44,353 bases of DNA from AC-32 sp035473395 (GCA_035473395.1 DATIOF010000163.1:1-44353); one strand, 5' to 3'. Shown: positions 24,056-33,274, numbered from the stretch's first letter. Made by a program: numbers and translations. The notes: a model not told the origin generated them from the letters alone.

Positions 24056-25408
24056 ATGGCGACCCAGGTCGAAGAGCTGCCCGACAACAAGGTCAGGCTG
24101 ACCGTCGAGGTGCCGCAGGCCGACCTCCAGCACGCCGTCGAGCATGCGACGTCCGACCTTGCCGAAGCGGTCAAGGTGCCGGGCTTCCGCAAGGGAAAGG
24201 TTCCGCCGCAGGTGCTCGAGGCGCGGGTCGGCCGGGAGCGGATCTTCACCGAGGCGGTCGAGAGCCACATCGGCGGCTGGTTCATGAACGCCGCCGCGAC
24301 GACGAACATCCGTCCCGTCGCGCAGCCCGAGTACGACTACGAGCTGCCCAGCTCTGAGGATTCCGACTTCCAGTTCACGGCGACGGTCGCGGTGCAGCCG
24401 AAGCCCGAGCCGGCGGACTGGTCGCAGCTCGAGGTTCCGTACGCCGAGCCCGAGGTTCCGCAGGAGCTCGTCGACCAGGAGCTCGAGGCGCTGCGCGAGT
24501 CCGTCGCCGAGCTCGCTCCGGTCGAGGGCCGGCCGGCCCACACCGGCGACGTCCTGGTCGTGGACGCGCTCGACGAGAACGGCGAGGGCCAGCGCGACCT
24601 GGTGGTCGAGCTCGGCTCCGGCCGCCTCGTCGAGGAGATCGAGCGTGCGCTCACCGGCGCCTCCTCCGGCGAGACGAAGGAAGTCGAGTTCGAGTCGGTC
24701 GACGGCTCGACCGCCAAGGCGACGGTCGAGGTCAAGGAGATCAAGGAGAAGGTGCTGCCGCCGCTCGACGACGAGCTGGCGCGCGCCGCGAGCGAGTTCG
24801 ACACGCTCGCCGAGCTGCGCGCCGATCTCGAGCAGCGCATGCACGACGTCCTCGAAGAGGAGGCCGAGACGCAGTTCCGCGCCGCCGCCGTCGATTCGCT
24901 CGTGCAGGCGTCGAACGTGCAGGTCGGCGGGCCGCTCGTCGAGGCGCGCACGCGCGAGCTGCTGAACGGGCTCGGGCGTTCGCTCGAGAGCCGCGGGATC
25001 AGCGCCGAGGCCTACTTCCAGGTCTCGGGCCAGACCGCCGAGCAGCTCGTGCAGCGGATGACCCAGGAGGCCGCGCTCTCGGTCGCGCGCGAGCTCGTGC
25101 TCGAGGCGGTCGCCGACAAGCTCGAGCTCGAGGTGACGGACTCGGAGATCGAGGACCTGATCCGCGAGCAGGCCGAGCTCGCCGGCGACGATCCGGACGA
25201 GGCGATCAAGCAGGTGTTCGCGTCCGGCCGCCAGGAGGTGCTGCGCGCCGACCTGCGGCTGCGCAAGGCGCTCGACCGCGTCGCGGCCGAGTCGAAGCGC
25301 ATCCCGCTCGACGTCGCGCGCGCCCGCGAGGAGATCTGGACCCCCGACAAGGAATCCCAACCGACAGAGACGAAACTGTGGACCCCCGGCAGCAAGGAGC
25401 CAGCATGA
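24056..25408 (+). CDS. tig: Trigger factor (ribosome-associated chaperone/prolyl isomerase)
   Basis: 450 aa. The N-terminal ribosome-binding domain carries the trigger-factor signature VPGFRKGKVP (about residues 43-52). A PPIase-like middle domain follows (about 150-235, starting RPAHTGDVLVVDA), then a helical C-terminal arm. It binds at the ribosomal exit tunnel and folds nascent chains. An ATG four codons upstream (24044) is an alternative start; MATQVEEL was preferred because family members begin close to this strand. The stop overlaps the clpP start (ATGA), and tig-clpP-clpX is a common conserved order linking folding with proteolysis. Confidence 0.96.
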   Translation: MATQVEELPDNKVRLTVEVPQADLQHAVEHATSDLAEAVKVPGFRKGKVPPQVLEARVGRERIFTEAVESHIGGWFMNAAATTNIRPVAQPEYDYELPSSEDSDFQFTATVAVQPKPEPADWSQLEVPYAEPEVPQELVDQELEALRESVAELAPVEGRPAHTGDVLVVDALDENGEGQRDLVVELGSGRLVEEIERALTGASSGETKEVEFESVDGSTAKATVEVKEIKEKVLPPLDDELARAASEFDTLAELRADLEQRMHDVLEEEAETQFRAAAVDSLVQASNVQVGGPLVEARTRELLNGLGRSLESRGISAEAYFQVSGQTAEQLVQRMTQEAALSVARELVLEAVADKLELEVTDSEIEDLIREQAELAGDDPDEAIKQVFASGRQEVLRADLRLRKALDRVAAESKRIPLDVARAREEIWTPDKESQPTETKLWTPGSKEPA

Positions 25409-26022
25409 GCCCGTTGATCCCGATGGTGATCGAGCAGACGTCGCGCGGCGAGCGCTCGTTCGACATCTATTCGCGCTTGTTGAACGAGCGAATCATCTTC
25501 CTCGGCACGCCCATCGACGACCAGATCGCCAACCTGATCATCGCGCAGCTCTTGCACCTCGAGTCCGAAGACCCCGACAAGGACCTCTCGATCTACATCA
25601 ACTCGCCGGGCGGCTCCGTCTACCACGGGCTCGCCATCTACGACACGATGCAGTTCATCAAGCCCGACGTGCAGACGATCTGCGTCGGCACGGCGATGTC
25701 GATGGGCGCGCTCCTCCTGGCCGGCGGCGCGAAAGGAAAGCGGATGGCGCTGCCGAACGCCAAGATCCTCATCCACCAGGTCTGGGGCGGCTTCCAGGGG
25801 CAGGCGACTGACATCGAGATCCATGCCCGGGAGACGATCGCCCTCAAGCGGCGACTCGAGGAGATCATGTCGGAGCACACCGGCCAGGAGATCGACAAGG
25901 TTTCGAAGGACATGGAGCGCGACTACTTCATGACACCCCAGGAAGCGCTCGACTACGGCATCATCGACAGCGTGATCGTCCACCGCGATACCGCCAAGGA
26001 CGGCGCCAAGGATGGGGCGTAG
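25405..26022 (+). CDS. clpP: ATP-dependent Clp protease proteolytic subunit
   Basis: 205 aa, the usual ClpP length. The serine-protease triad is visible: Ser99 in GTAMSMGA, His124 in ILIHQ and Asp173 in KDMERDYFMT. It forms the tetradecameric degradation chamber fed by ClpX. The ATG at 25405 overlaps the tig stop and has AAGGAG (25394-25399) five bases upstream, a textbook ribosome-binding site and the reason to reject the longer in-frame start at 25378. The short tail repeats AKDGAKDGA. Confidence 0.97.
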   Translation: MSPLIPMVIEQTSRGERSFDIYSRLLNERIIFLGTPIDDQIANLIIAQLLHLESEDPDKDLSIYINSPGGSVYHGLAIYDTMQFIKPDVQTICVGTAMSMGALLLAGGAKGKRMALPNAKILIHQVWGGFQGQATDIEIHARETIALKRRLEEIMSEHTGQEIDKVSKDMERDYFMTPQEALDYGIIDSVIVHRDTAKDGAKDGA

Positions 26023-26063
26023 GCCTGGATTCTCAGGCCGATCCGAGGTAAAAGGAGACTGAG

Positions 26064-27338
26064 GTGGCTCGCGCATCCGATGGCAACGAGCAGCTGCTCT
26101 GCAGTTTTTGTGGCAAGAGTCAGCGGCAGGTCAAGAAGCTCATCGCAGGCCCTGGGGTCTACATCTGCGACGAGTGCATCGACCTCTGCAACGAGATCAT
26201 CGACGAGGAGCTCACCGCTCCCGCGCAGCTCGACCTCGACAACCTGCCTCGCCCGCGTGACATCTACGCGGTTCTGAACGACTACGTCGTCTCACAGGAA
26301 GAGGCGAAGCGCACCCTCGCGGTCGCCGTCTACAACCACTACAAGCGCGTGCAGATGGCCACCGAGGAGGACGACGTCGAGCTGCAGAAGTCGAACATCC
26401 TCCTGCTCGGCCCGACCGGTTGCGGCAAGACGCTGCTGGCCCAGACGCTGGCGCGGATCCTCAACGTCCCGTTCGCGATCGCGGACGCGACGGCGCTGAC
26501 CGAGGCCGGCTACGTCGGTGAGGACGTCGAGAACATCCTGCTGAAGCTGATCCAGGCGGCCGACTTCGACATCAAGAAGGCCGAGACCGGGATCATCTAC
26601 ATCGACGAGGTCGACAAGATCGCGCGCAAGGCGGACAACCCGTCGATCACGCGCGACGTGTCGGGCGAGGGCGTGCAGCAGGCGCTGCTGAAGATTCTCG
26701 AGGGCACCGTCGCCTCGGTGCCACCGCAGGGCGGGCGCAAGCACCCGCACCAGGAGTTCCTCTCGATCGACACGACGAACATCCTCTTCATCTGCGGCGG
26801 CGCGTTCGCCGACCTCGAGTCGATTGTGGGCAAGCGCGTCGGCAAGCACGCGATGGGCTTCGGCGCCGAGATCCGCTCGAAGAACTCGTACGAGGCGTCC
26901 GAGATGCTGTCGCAGGTGATGCCCGAGGATCTGCTCGCCTACGGGTTGATCCCGGAGTTCATCGGCCGTCTGCCTGTCGTCTCGACGGTGCATCAGCTCA
27001 AGCGCGAGGACCTCGTGCAGATCCTGACCGAGCCCAAGAACGCGCTCACCCGTCAGTTCCAGCGCTTCTTCGCCTACGACGACATCGAGCTCGTCTTCAC
27101 CGAGGAGGCGCTCTGGGAGATCGCCGAGAAGGCGCTCGCCCGTGAGACCGGCGCCCGCGGCCTGCGCTCGATCATCGAGAGCGCGCTGCTCGACGTGATG
27201 TTCGAGCTCCCGTCGCGCAAGGACGTCGTCAAGTGCGCGATCACGAAGGAGACGATCACGCAGGGCATCAAGCCGACGCTCGTCACGAGCGCCGGCGCCG
27301 ACGACGAGCCGGCCGAGCTCGCCGAAGAGTCGGCCTAG
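26064..27338 (+). CDS. clpX: ATP-dependent Clp protease ATP-binding subunit ClpX
   Basis: 424 aa from a GTG preceded by AAAGGAG. The N-terminal zinc-binding domain has Cys13, Cys16, Cys35 and Cys38 (CSFCGK, CDECIDLC). The AAA+ domain has Walker A GPTGCGKT (116-123) and Walker B IIYIDE (177-182). The C-terminal small domain contains ARETGARGLRSIIE. ClpX unfolds substrates and threads them into ClpP, encoded 41 bp upstream. All motifs are standard. Confidence 0.98.
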   Translation: MARASDGNEQLLCSFCGKSQRQVKKLIAGPGVYICDECIDLCNEIIDEELTAPAQLDLDNLPRPRDIYAVLNDYVVSQEEAKRTLAVAVYNHYKRVQMATEEDDVELQKSNILLLGPTGCGKTLLAQTLARILNVPFAIADATALTEAGYVGEDVENILLKLIQAADFDIKKAETGIIYIDEVDKIARKADNPSITRDVSGEGVQQALLKILEGTVASVPPQGGRKHPHQEFLSIDTTNILFICGGAFADLESIVGKRVGKHAMGFGAEIRSKNSYEASEMLSQVMPEDLLAYGLIPEFIGRLPVVSTVHQLKREDLVQILTEPKNALTRQFQRFFAYDDIELVFTEEALWEIAEKALARETGARGLRSIIESALLDVMFELPSRKDVVKCAITKETITQGIKPTLVTSAGADDEPAELAEESA

Positions 27339-27350
27339 CCGGATCGCAAC

Positions 27351-28163
27351 GTGAGTGCGGTCGAGGCCGCGGTCGCGGTCGCTGCCGACCACGGCCTCGT
27401 GTCAGACCAGCCCCTGGTGTTGAGCGAGTCGTGGCACGTGCTCGTGCACCTGCGGCCGTTTCCCGTGGTGGCGCGCGTGACCAGCGGCGCTCACGGGGTG
27501 GATCCGGGCGACGTCGAGCGGGAGCTGGCCGTCGCCCGTCACGCGGCTCGTGCGGGGGCGATGGTTGTCGAGCCGACTGACCTGCTTCCGCCCGGCCCGC
27601 ATCGCCGGGACGGGCACACGCTCGTCTTCTGGCGCTACCTCGAGCGGGCCGGCGAGCTCGACCCCGCCGCCGCCGGCCGGGCGCTCCGCCTGATCCACGA
27701 GTCGCTGTCGGACTACGACGGCGAGCTTCCCCGTGGCGGCCGCCCGGCGGAGGTGCGGGCAATGCTGGCTCCCTTTGCGCCGTCCCAGGACGTCGAGCTC
27801 CTGGTCGAGCTGGCGGCGCGCGAGCTTCCGGAGGGCCAGGCGCTGCACGGCGACGCCCACCTCTTCAACTGCATCCAGACGGCAGGCGGGCCCGTCTGGC
27901 ACGACCTGGAGACCGCCTGCCGCGGCCCGCGCGAATACGACCTGGCCGCCCTTGTCCTGGACGACCGCTCGCAGGTTCCGGATCCGGAGGCTCGGGCGGC
28001 GCTCGCGGCCTACGGCCCATACGACGAAACCCTCCTCGAGCAGGCGCTTCCGGTGTATGCCGCGTGGATCGCCGCGTCCTTCATGGTCGCGGTCGCCCGG
28101 CGTCCCGAAGCCGCGCCGTCACTCGAGCGGCAGCTGCGGTTCCTGCGCGGCTTCCGCGGTTAG
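27351..28163 (+). CDS. Aminoglycoside phosphotransferase (APH)-like kinase
   Basis: 270 aa from a GTG, 12 bp after clpX. The kinase-like core has the catalytic loop LHGDAHLFN (His166, Asp168, Asn173) and the metal-binding DLE (185-187) followed by EYDLA, as in the APH/choline kinase family. The N-lobe is abbreviated, with VVARVT possibly supplying the ATP-binding Lys position as Arg. Family members phosphorylate small molecules such as sugars, homoserine or aminoglycosides; no evidence selects one. It ends 5 bp from the convergent LPG-synthase-TM gene. Confidence 0.85.
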   Translation: MSAVEAAVAVAADHGLVSDQPLVLSESWHVLVHLRPFPVVARVTSGAHGVDPGDVERELAVARHAARAGAMVVEPTDLLPPGPHRRDGHTLVFWRYLERAGELDPAAAGRALRLIHESLSDYDGELPRGGRPAEVRAMLAPFAPSQDVELLVELAARELPEGQALHGDAHLFNCIQTAGGPVWHDLETACRGPREYDLAALVLDDRSQVPDPEARAALAAYGPYDETLLEQALPVYAAWIAASFMVAVARRPEAAPSLERQLRFLRGFRG

Positions 28164-28168
28164 CCCGC

Positions 28169-29113
28169 TCAGGAGCTCTTGTTCTCCGCGGCCTTGGCCT
28201 GACCGAGGATCTTCCGGAGCCGCAGCGTCCCGAGCGAGGTGAAGATCGCGATCGCTCCGATCGCGACGTTGAACGCGGTCACCGCGACGTACTGGCCGAC
28301 GCTGAAGGCCAGCAGCTGCGAGCTCGACGCCTGGCCGCGCAGGACGTAGACGAGCAGGCCCTGCTTGGTACCGGCGCCGCCGGGCGAGAACGGCAGCAGC
28401 GTCGAGAAGCTGTCGACCACCTGGGCGAGCAGCGCGTTGTGCACTGAGGCGTGGACGTGGAACGCGCGCAGGAACCAGTGCAGCGACGCAATCCGCAGCA
28501 CCCAGCTGAGCAGCTGCCAGCTCACCACCTCGCGGCCGTAGCGTCCCCGGTCGCGCAGGATCGCGAAGCCCTGGCCCACCCGCTGCTTGAAGTTCGCCAC
28601 GTGCTTGGAGGCCCAGTGCCAGAGCCAGATCGCGCCGACCGTCAGGGCCGCCACCGCGATCGCCGTCGTGCGCGAGTCGCGGAACAGCCAACCCCAGTCG
28701 AAGGCGGGGATGCTCGGCAACACGTGCAGGCTGGGCAGCACGCCCTGGGTCAGTGCCCAGAGGAAGATCGAAGTCGCCAGCACGAGGTCGAGCAGCGTCT
28801 CGGTGACGAGCGTCGAGGCCAGTGTCGTGTAGGTCGTTGCGGGCTGCTCGCGGTGGACGAGGTAGAGCTTGACCAGGTCACCGGCACGGCCCGGCACGAT
28901 CGAGTTGATCCCGACGCCGCCGATGTACGCCTTGGCCACGGGCAGCCAGCGCCACCGCTCGTTCGGGTATGAGGCGGCCAGGATGTTCCGCCACGCAACC
29001 GTGCGGGTGAGCATCCGCGCGAAGTGGATCGCGAGCCCGATCGCGAGCGCCGTCCAGCCGACTCCGGCGAGCTGGTCGAAGAAGACCCGGGCGGCATGAA
29101 AGAACTCGCTCAT
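28169..29113 (-). CDS. Lysylphosphatidylglycerol synthase TM-region/UPF0104 family membrane protein
   Basis: 314 aa with about seven to eight membrane spans. Family landmarks are NSIVPGRAGDLVKLYLVHR in the N-terminal half and LPFSPGGAGTKQGLLVYVL in the C-terminal half, the paired conserved loops of the LPG_synthase_TM (MprF flippase-like, UPF0104) family. There is no attached synthase domain, so aminoacyl-lipid synthesis is unlikely; lipid or glycolipid translocation is the usual guess. It is divergent from valS with only 20 bp between start codons. Confidence 0.87.
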   Translation of the reverse strand: MSEFFHAARVFFDQLAGVGWTALAIGLAIHFARMLTRTVAWRNILAASYPNERWRWLPVAKAYIGGVGINSIVPGRAGDLVKLYLVHREQPATTYTTLASTLVTETLLDLVLATSIFLWALTQGVLPSLHVLPSIPAFDWGWLFRDSRTTAIAVAALTVGAIWLWHWASKHVANFKQRVGQGFAILRDRGRYGREVVSWQLLSWVLRIASLHWFLRAFHVHASVHNALLAQVVDSFSTLLPFSPGGAGTKQGLLVYVLRGQASSSQLLAFSVGQYVAVTAFNVAIGAIAIFTSLGTLRLRKILGQAKAAENKSS

Positions 29114-29120
29114 GTGCTCG

Positions 29121-29126
29121 TAAACT
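29121..29126 (+). promoter_or_regulatory. Putative -10 hexamer for valS
   Basis: TAAACT lies 7 bases before the valS ATG, with no ribosome-binding site between. Transcription from this element would begin at or next to the ATG (leaderless). No good -35 is seen. Confidence 0.45.
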
Positions 29127-29133
29127 TGCCCGA

Positions 29134-31551
29134 ATGGAACCGCTCTACAAGCCCCAAGGCGTCGAGGAGCGCTGGCAGCGCACCTGGGAGGACGAAGGCC
29201 TCTACAACGCCGAGCCCGGCTCCGGGCGCGAGACGTTCGTGGTCGCGCACCCGCCGCCGAACGTCACGGGCGCGCTGCACACGGGCCACGCGCTCCAGAT
29301 CTCGCTGGCGGACGCGCTCGTGCGCTGGCACCGGATGCGGAACTTCGAGACGGCCTTCCTGACCGGCTACGACCACGCGGGCATCTCGACGCAGAACGCG
29401 GTCGAGAAGCACCTGGTCGAGCAGGGCACCTCGCGCGAGGAGGTCGGCCGGGAGCGGTTCGTCGAGATCGTCTGGGACTGGCTGCACGAGTACGGGCGCA
29501 CGATCACCGCTCAGTTCCGCCGCCTCGGCGCCTCGATGGATTACCGCCGCGAGCGGTTCACGATGGACGACGCCTACATCCGCGCCGTGATGCGCTTCTT
29601 CGTCCACCTCTACCGGAAGGGCTGGATCTACCGGGCGAACCGGATCATCAACTGGTGCCCGCACCACCAGACCTCGCTCTCCGATCTCGAGCTCGTGCAC
29701 GAGGAAGTCGACGACGCCCTGACCTACATCCGCTACCCGTTTGTCGACGAGCCCGAGAGCGGCGTGACGATCGCGACCGCGCGGCCCGCGACGATCCTGG
29801 CCGACGTGGCCGTGGCGGTCGGCCCCGGCGACGAGCGCTGGAGCGACGCGGTCGGGCGCGAGGTGGTCGTGCCGTTCGTCGAGCGGATCGTCCGCGTGAT
29901 CGAGGACGAGCGCGTCGACCCGGAATTCGGCACGGGCGCGCTCAAAGTCACGCCCGGCCACGACCCGCTCGACTTCGAGATCGGCCGCGCCCACGAGCTG
30001 CCCGAGCTGACCGTGATCGGCCCCGACGGCCGGATGAACGAGGACGCGGGCGAGCTCGCCGGCCTGACCCAGGCCGAGGCCGAGGAGCGGATCCTGGCCT
30101 GGCTCAAGGAGCGCGGGCTGCTCGTCAAGCGCGAGGCGTACCGGCATTCGATCGCGCTCTGTGAGCGCTGCAAGAGCAGGATCGAGCCGCTGATCTCGCT
30201 GCAGTGGTGGTGCGCGATGGACGAGCTCAAGCAACCGGCGCTCGCCGCGCTGCGCGACCGCCGCGTGACCTACCACCCGCCCTCGCAGCACCGGTACGCG
30301 ATCGACTCGCTCGAGAACGCGCCCGACTGGAACATCTCGCGCCAGATCTGGTGGGGCCACCAGCTGCCGGTCTGGCAGTGCCCGGACGGCCACCTGACCG
30401 TCGAGGAGACCGAGCCCGGGGCCTGCGCCGAGTGCGGCTCGACGGAGCTGACCCGCAGCGAGGACGTGCTCGACACCTGGTTCTCGTCGGCCCTCTGGCC
30501 GTTCGCGATCCTCGGTTGGCCCGACGAGACGCCCGAGCTCGAGGCCTGGTACCCCGGCTCGCTGAACACGACCGCCCGGGAGATCATTCGTCTCTGGGAG
30601 AACCGGATGATCTTCAGCGGCCTCGAGCTGCTTGGTGAGATCCCGTTCAGCGACGTGATCATTCACACGACGGTGCTGGCCGCCGACGGACGGCGGATGT
30701 CGAAGAGCCTCGGCACGGGACTCGACCCGCTCGAGCTGATCGACCGGCACGGCGCCGACGCGACGCGCTACGGCCTGCTCAAGCTGACCTCGTCGCAGGA
30801 CGTGCGCTTCTCCGAAGGCGCGATCGAGGAGGGACGCAAGCTCGCGAACAAGCTCTGGAACGTCTCGCGGCTGATCCTCACCAACGTGGGCGACGCGCGG
30901 CCCGAGCAACGGCCTAGCGCGCTCGAGGAGCGCTGGATCGCCTGGCGGCTCGACCAGGCTCAGGCCCAGGTCGACGAGCAGTTCGCGGCCTTCGACTTCG
31001 CGCCGGCGACGAGCGCGCTCTACCACGTCACCTTCGACGACTTTTGCGACTGGTATGCGGAGGCGATCAAGCCGCGGCTCTACGACGGCGACGAGGACGC
31101 GCAGGCGACCGCGCTCGCGAATCTCGAGCGGCTCCTGAAGCTGCTGCATCCGGTGCTGCCGCACGTGACCGAGGAGATCTGGTCGCACCTGCCCGCGCGC
31201 GAGACCAGGCTGATCGTCGCGCCCTGGCCGGAGCCGCTCGGCGTGGCGGACGCCGGCGCCGAGTTCGAGCCGATCCAGACGGCGGCGGAGGTATTCCGGC
31301 GGGCGGGCGTCCGGCCGCAGCTCCAGGGCGAGCAGCAGCGGATCTTCGACGCGGTCGTCAGGCCAGACCGCGCGAAGGCCGACGGCGGCAACGTCGAGGC
31401 CGAGGCCGCAAGACTGCGCGGCGAGATCGCGCGGGCCGAGGGGATGCTGGGCAACGAGCGCTTCGTCGCCAATGCCCCCGGCGACGTGGTCGAGGCCGAG
31501 CGCGAGAAGCTCGAGCGCTACAAGCGAGAGCTCGATGCCCTCGGCGTCTGA
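29134..31551 (+). CDS. valS: Valyl-tRNA synthetase
   Basis: 805 aa, somewhat shorter than the common 860-950. The class Ia HIGH-like motif is PPPNVTGALHTGHA (HTGH at 49-52) and the KMSKS-like motif is RMSKS at 521-525. The editing (CP1) domain contains ATARPATILAD and TPGHDPLDFEIG. Zinc-type Cys pairs occur (CPHH, CERCKS). The anticodon-binding region has WNVSRLILTN, and the C-terminal coiled-coil arm ends LERYKRELDALG. It charges tRNA-Val. The ATG is unambiguous from the family start. The last 17 bases overlap folC. Confidence 0.97.
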   Translation: MEPLYKPQGVEERWQRTWEDEGLYNAEPGSGRETFVVAHPPPNVTGALHTGHALQISLADALVRWHRMRNFETAFLTGYDHAGISTQNAVEKHLVEQGTSREEVGRERFVEIVWDWLHEYGRTITAQFRRLGASMDYRRERFTMDDAYIRAVMRFFVHLYRKGWIYRANRIINWCPHHQTSLSDLELVHEEVDDALTYIRYPFVDEPESGVTIATARPATILADVAVAVGPGDERWSDAVGREVVVPFVERIVRVIEDERVDPEFGTGALKVTPGHDPLDFEIGRAHELPELTVIGPDGRMNEDAGELAGLTQAEAEERILAWLKERGLLVKREAYRHSIALCERCKSRIEPLISLQWWCAMDELKQPALAALRDRRVTYHPPSQHRYAIDSLENAPDWNISRQIWWGHQLPVWQCPDGHLTVEETEPGACAECGSTELTRSEDVLDTWFSSALWPFAILGWPDETPELEAWYPGSLNTTAREIIRLWENRMIFSGLELLGEIPFSDVIIHTTVLAADGRRMSKSLGTGLDPLELIDRHGADATRYGLLKLTSSQDVRFSEGAIEEGRKLANKLWNVSRLILTNVGDARPEQRPSALEERWIAWRLDQAQAQVDEQFAAFDFAPATSALYHVTFDDFCDWYAEAIKPRLYDGDEDAQATALANLERLLKLLHPVLPHVTEEIWSHLPARETRLIVAPWPEPLGVADAGAEFEPIQTAAEVFRRAGVRPQLQGEQQRIFDAVVRPDRAKADGGNVEAEAARLRGEIARAEGMLGNERFVANAPGDVVEAEREKLERYKRELDALGV

Positions 31552-32632
31552 CTGGCTCGAATCGCTCTCGCCGTGGCCGGAGGAGTTCGGCCTCGGGCGG
31601 ATGCATGCGCTCCTGGCCGAGCTCGGCGAGCCGCAGCGCGACCTCCGAGCGATCCACGTCGTCGGGACGAACGGCAAGTCGACCGCGACCCGGCGGGCGG
31701 CCGCCTTTCTGCTGCGCGAAGGGCTGAGCGTCGGCGCCTACACCTCGCCGCACGTGGCCGGCTGGAGCGAGCGGATCCAGGTCGACGGCGAGGACGCCGA
31801 GCTCGAGCAGGCGCTCGAGCGGGTCCGCCCTGCCGCCGATCGGGTCGGCGCGACCCAGTTCGAGGTGCTGACGGCGGCGGCGCTGGCCGAGTTCACTGCC
31901 GCGGGCATCGAGGTCGCGGTAGTCGAGGCCGGCCTCGGCGGACGGTTGGACGCGACCAACGTCCTCCAGGCGGAGGTGGTCGTCCTGACGAACGTCGCGC
32001 TCGACCACACCGACGTGCTCGGCGAGACGCGCGAGGCGATCGCAGGGGAAAAGCTCGCCGTGGTCGCGCCCGGCGCCACCGTCGTGCTCGGTGAGCCGGA
32101 GTGGGCCTCGCGCGCGCGCGCGCGAGGCGCCGGCCGGGTCGTCGTGGCCGACGACGTCGGCCGGGCGGCCGCCGAGGCGTTCCTCGGGCGTACGCTCGTC
32201 GGTGAGGTCGAAGCGAGCCTGCCCGGCCGCTTCGACGAGGTCGGCGACGACGTCTTTGCGGGCGCCCACAACCCGGCCGGGGTCGAGTGGCTGCTAAAGC
32301 GGCTCCCGCGCGACGACTACGTGGTCGTGGCGTCCATCCTGGAAGACAAGGACGCCGAGGCGATGCTGGCCGCGCTCGCCGCTGCCGGAGACACGCTCGT
32401 TGCCACCGCCTCTCGCAGCGCACGGGCCCTGCCACCCGGGGAGCTGGCCGCCCGCGCCAGGCCCTTCTTCGCGCGAGTCGAGCCCGTCGCCGACCCGGTC
32501 GCGGCGCTCGAGCGCGCTCGCGAGCTCGCCGGCGGGCAGCGCGCAGTGCTCGTCACCGGCTCGCTCTACCTGCTCGCCGATCTCACCGTCCGACTACAGC
32601 GCGTACCATGGGGAAGTTCGGCGAGCGTCTGA
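31535..32632 (+). CDS. folC: Folylpolyglutamate / dihydrofolate synthase
   Basis: 365 aa, shorter than the usual 420 or so. The Mur-ligase-like ATP loop is VVGTNGKSTATRR, with YTSPHVAGWSERIQVDG (the typical TSPHL.. segment), EAGLGGRLDATNV and NVALDHTDVLGET. The C-terminal domain begins LPGRFDEV and has FAGAHNPAG. It adds glutamate to folates. The ATG at 31535 lies inside the end of valS; a longer in-frame extension is valS-shadow sequence. The valS-folC order is conserved in Gram-positive bacteria. A compressed C-terminal domain explains the length; no motif is missing. Confidence 0.93.
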   Translation: MPSASDWLESLSPWPEEFGLGRMHALLAELGEPQRDLRAIHVVGTNGKSTATRRAAAFLLREGLSVGAYTSPHVAGWSERIQVDGEDAELEQALERVRPAADRVGATQFEVLTAAALAEFTAAGIEVAVVEAGLGGRLDATNVLQAEVVVLTNVALDHTDVLGETREAIAGEKLAVVAPGATVVLGEPEWASRARARGAGRVVVADDVGRAAAEAFLGRTLVGEVEASLPGRFDEVGDDVFAGAHNPAGVEWLLKRLPRDDYVVVASILEDKDAEAMLAALAAAGDTLVATASRSARALPPGELAARARPFFARVEPVADPVAALERARELAGGQRAVLVTGSLYLLADLTVRLQRVPWGSSASV

Positions 32633-32721
32633 GCGTCTTCGCGGTTGCCGTCGTCGTCGTCCTGACGATCGTCGGCCTCGCGTTTGGCGCCGGGTACCTC
32701 GTCGGGAAGCTCCTCCTCTAG
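32608..32721 (+). CDS. 37-residue single-span membrane protein
   Basis: ATG at 32608, overlapping the end of folC by 25 bases in another frame and ending TAG 32719-32721. The product is MGKFGERL plus one span (VFAVAVVVVLTIVGLAFGAG) and YLVGKLLL. The charged N-terminus followed by one span looks genuinely protein-like. It falls where many actinobacteria have a small membrane protein (DUF4233-type) between folC and ndk, though it is shorter and not recognisably that family. There is no clear ribosome-binding site. Function unknown. Confidence 0.6.
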   Translation: MGKFGERLSVFAVAVVVVLTIVGLAFGAGYLVGKLLL

Positions 32722-32730
32722 GAGACGCGC

Positions 32731-33267
32731 GTGGCCCCAGTTGCAGCAAACGGACTCTTCGGCTTCTTCAGCCACAGCACCTGGACGGTGCTTCGCAACC
32801 TGACGGCGTTCTTCGTCGTCGTCTTCTGGCTCGCGACGGCGTTCTGGGTCTTCAAGGACGCGCGCCGGCGGATCGAGGACCCGTGGCTCGTCGGGATGGC
32901 GACCGTCCTCGGGCTGATCCCGCCCTTCGTCGGCCCGCTGATCTACATGCTCTTCCGGCCGCCCGAGTACCTCGAGGACGTGCGCGAGCGCGAGCTCGAG
33001 ATCAAGGCGATGGAGCAGCGCCTGGCGCGCCGCGACATGCATTGCCCGGTCTGCCGCGCCGAGGTCGAGGTCGGTTTCCTGATCTGCCCTGTTTGCACCA
33101 CGCGCCTGCGGCAGTCGTGCCGCAACTGCAAGCAGCCGCTCGAGGCGCTCTGGCAGGTGTGCCCGTACTGCGAGACGCCGGTCGAGCCGCAGGCCGTCGA
33201 GCCGCTCGGCCAGACGCAGACGCTCACGCCGCCACTTTCGCCACCGCGCCGCGAACGCAGCGCCTGA
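32731..33267 (+). CDS. Membrane protein with double zinc ribbon
   Basis: 178 aa from a GTG preceded by AGGAGA. Two membrane segments (about residues 19-42 and 52-75, with FKDARRRIEDPW between) lead to a helical linker and two zinc-ribbon knuckle pairs: CPVC/CPVC (HCPVCRAE, ICPVCTTR) and CRNC/CPYC. The C-terminus is proline-rich. Such proteins are common, unnamed actinobacterial membrane proteins; a scaffold or nucleic-acid/protein-binding role is a guess only. It sits in the folC-ndk interval. Confidence 0.82.
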   Translation: MAPVAANGLFGFFSHSTWTVLRNLTAFFVVVFWLATAFWVFKDARRRIEDPWLVGMATVLGLIPPFVGPLIYMLFRPPEYLEDVRERELEIKAMEQRLARRDMHCPVCRAEVEVGFLICPVCTTRLRQSCRNCKQPLEALWQVCPYCETPVEPQAVEPLGQTQTLTPPLSPPRRERSA

Positions 33268-33268
33268 G

Positions 33269-33274
33269 TAGACT
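33269..33274 (+). promoter_or_regulatory. Putative -10 hexamer for ndk
   Basis: TAGACT overlaps the region just after the upstream stop and lies 8 bases before the ndk ATG. No ribosome-binding site is present between (CGCCGCCG), so a leaderless message is plausible. Confidence 0.42.

Noticed and set aside
27351..28163. APH-like kinase considered as an antibiotic-resistance gene
   Set aside because: The fold is shared by many metabolic kinases, the neighbourhood is housekeeping, and nothing points to drug modification.
29110..31677. 855-codon open frame on the minus strand
   Set aside because: Complement of valS, with repetitive shadow composition; valS has clear class I synthetase motifs on the plus strand.
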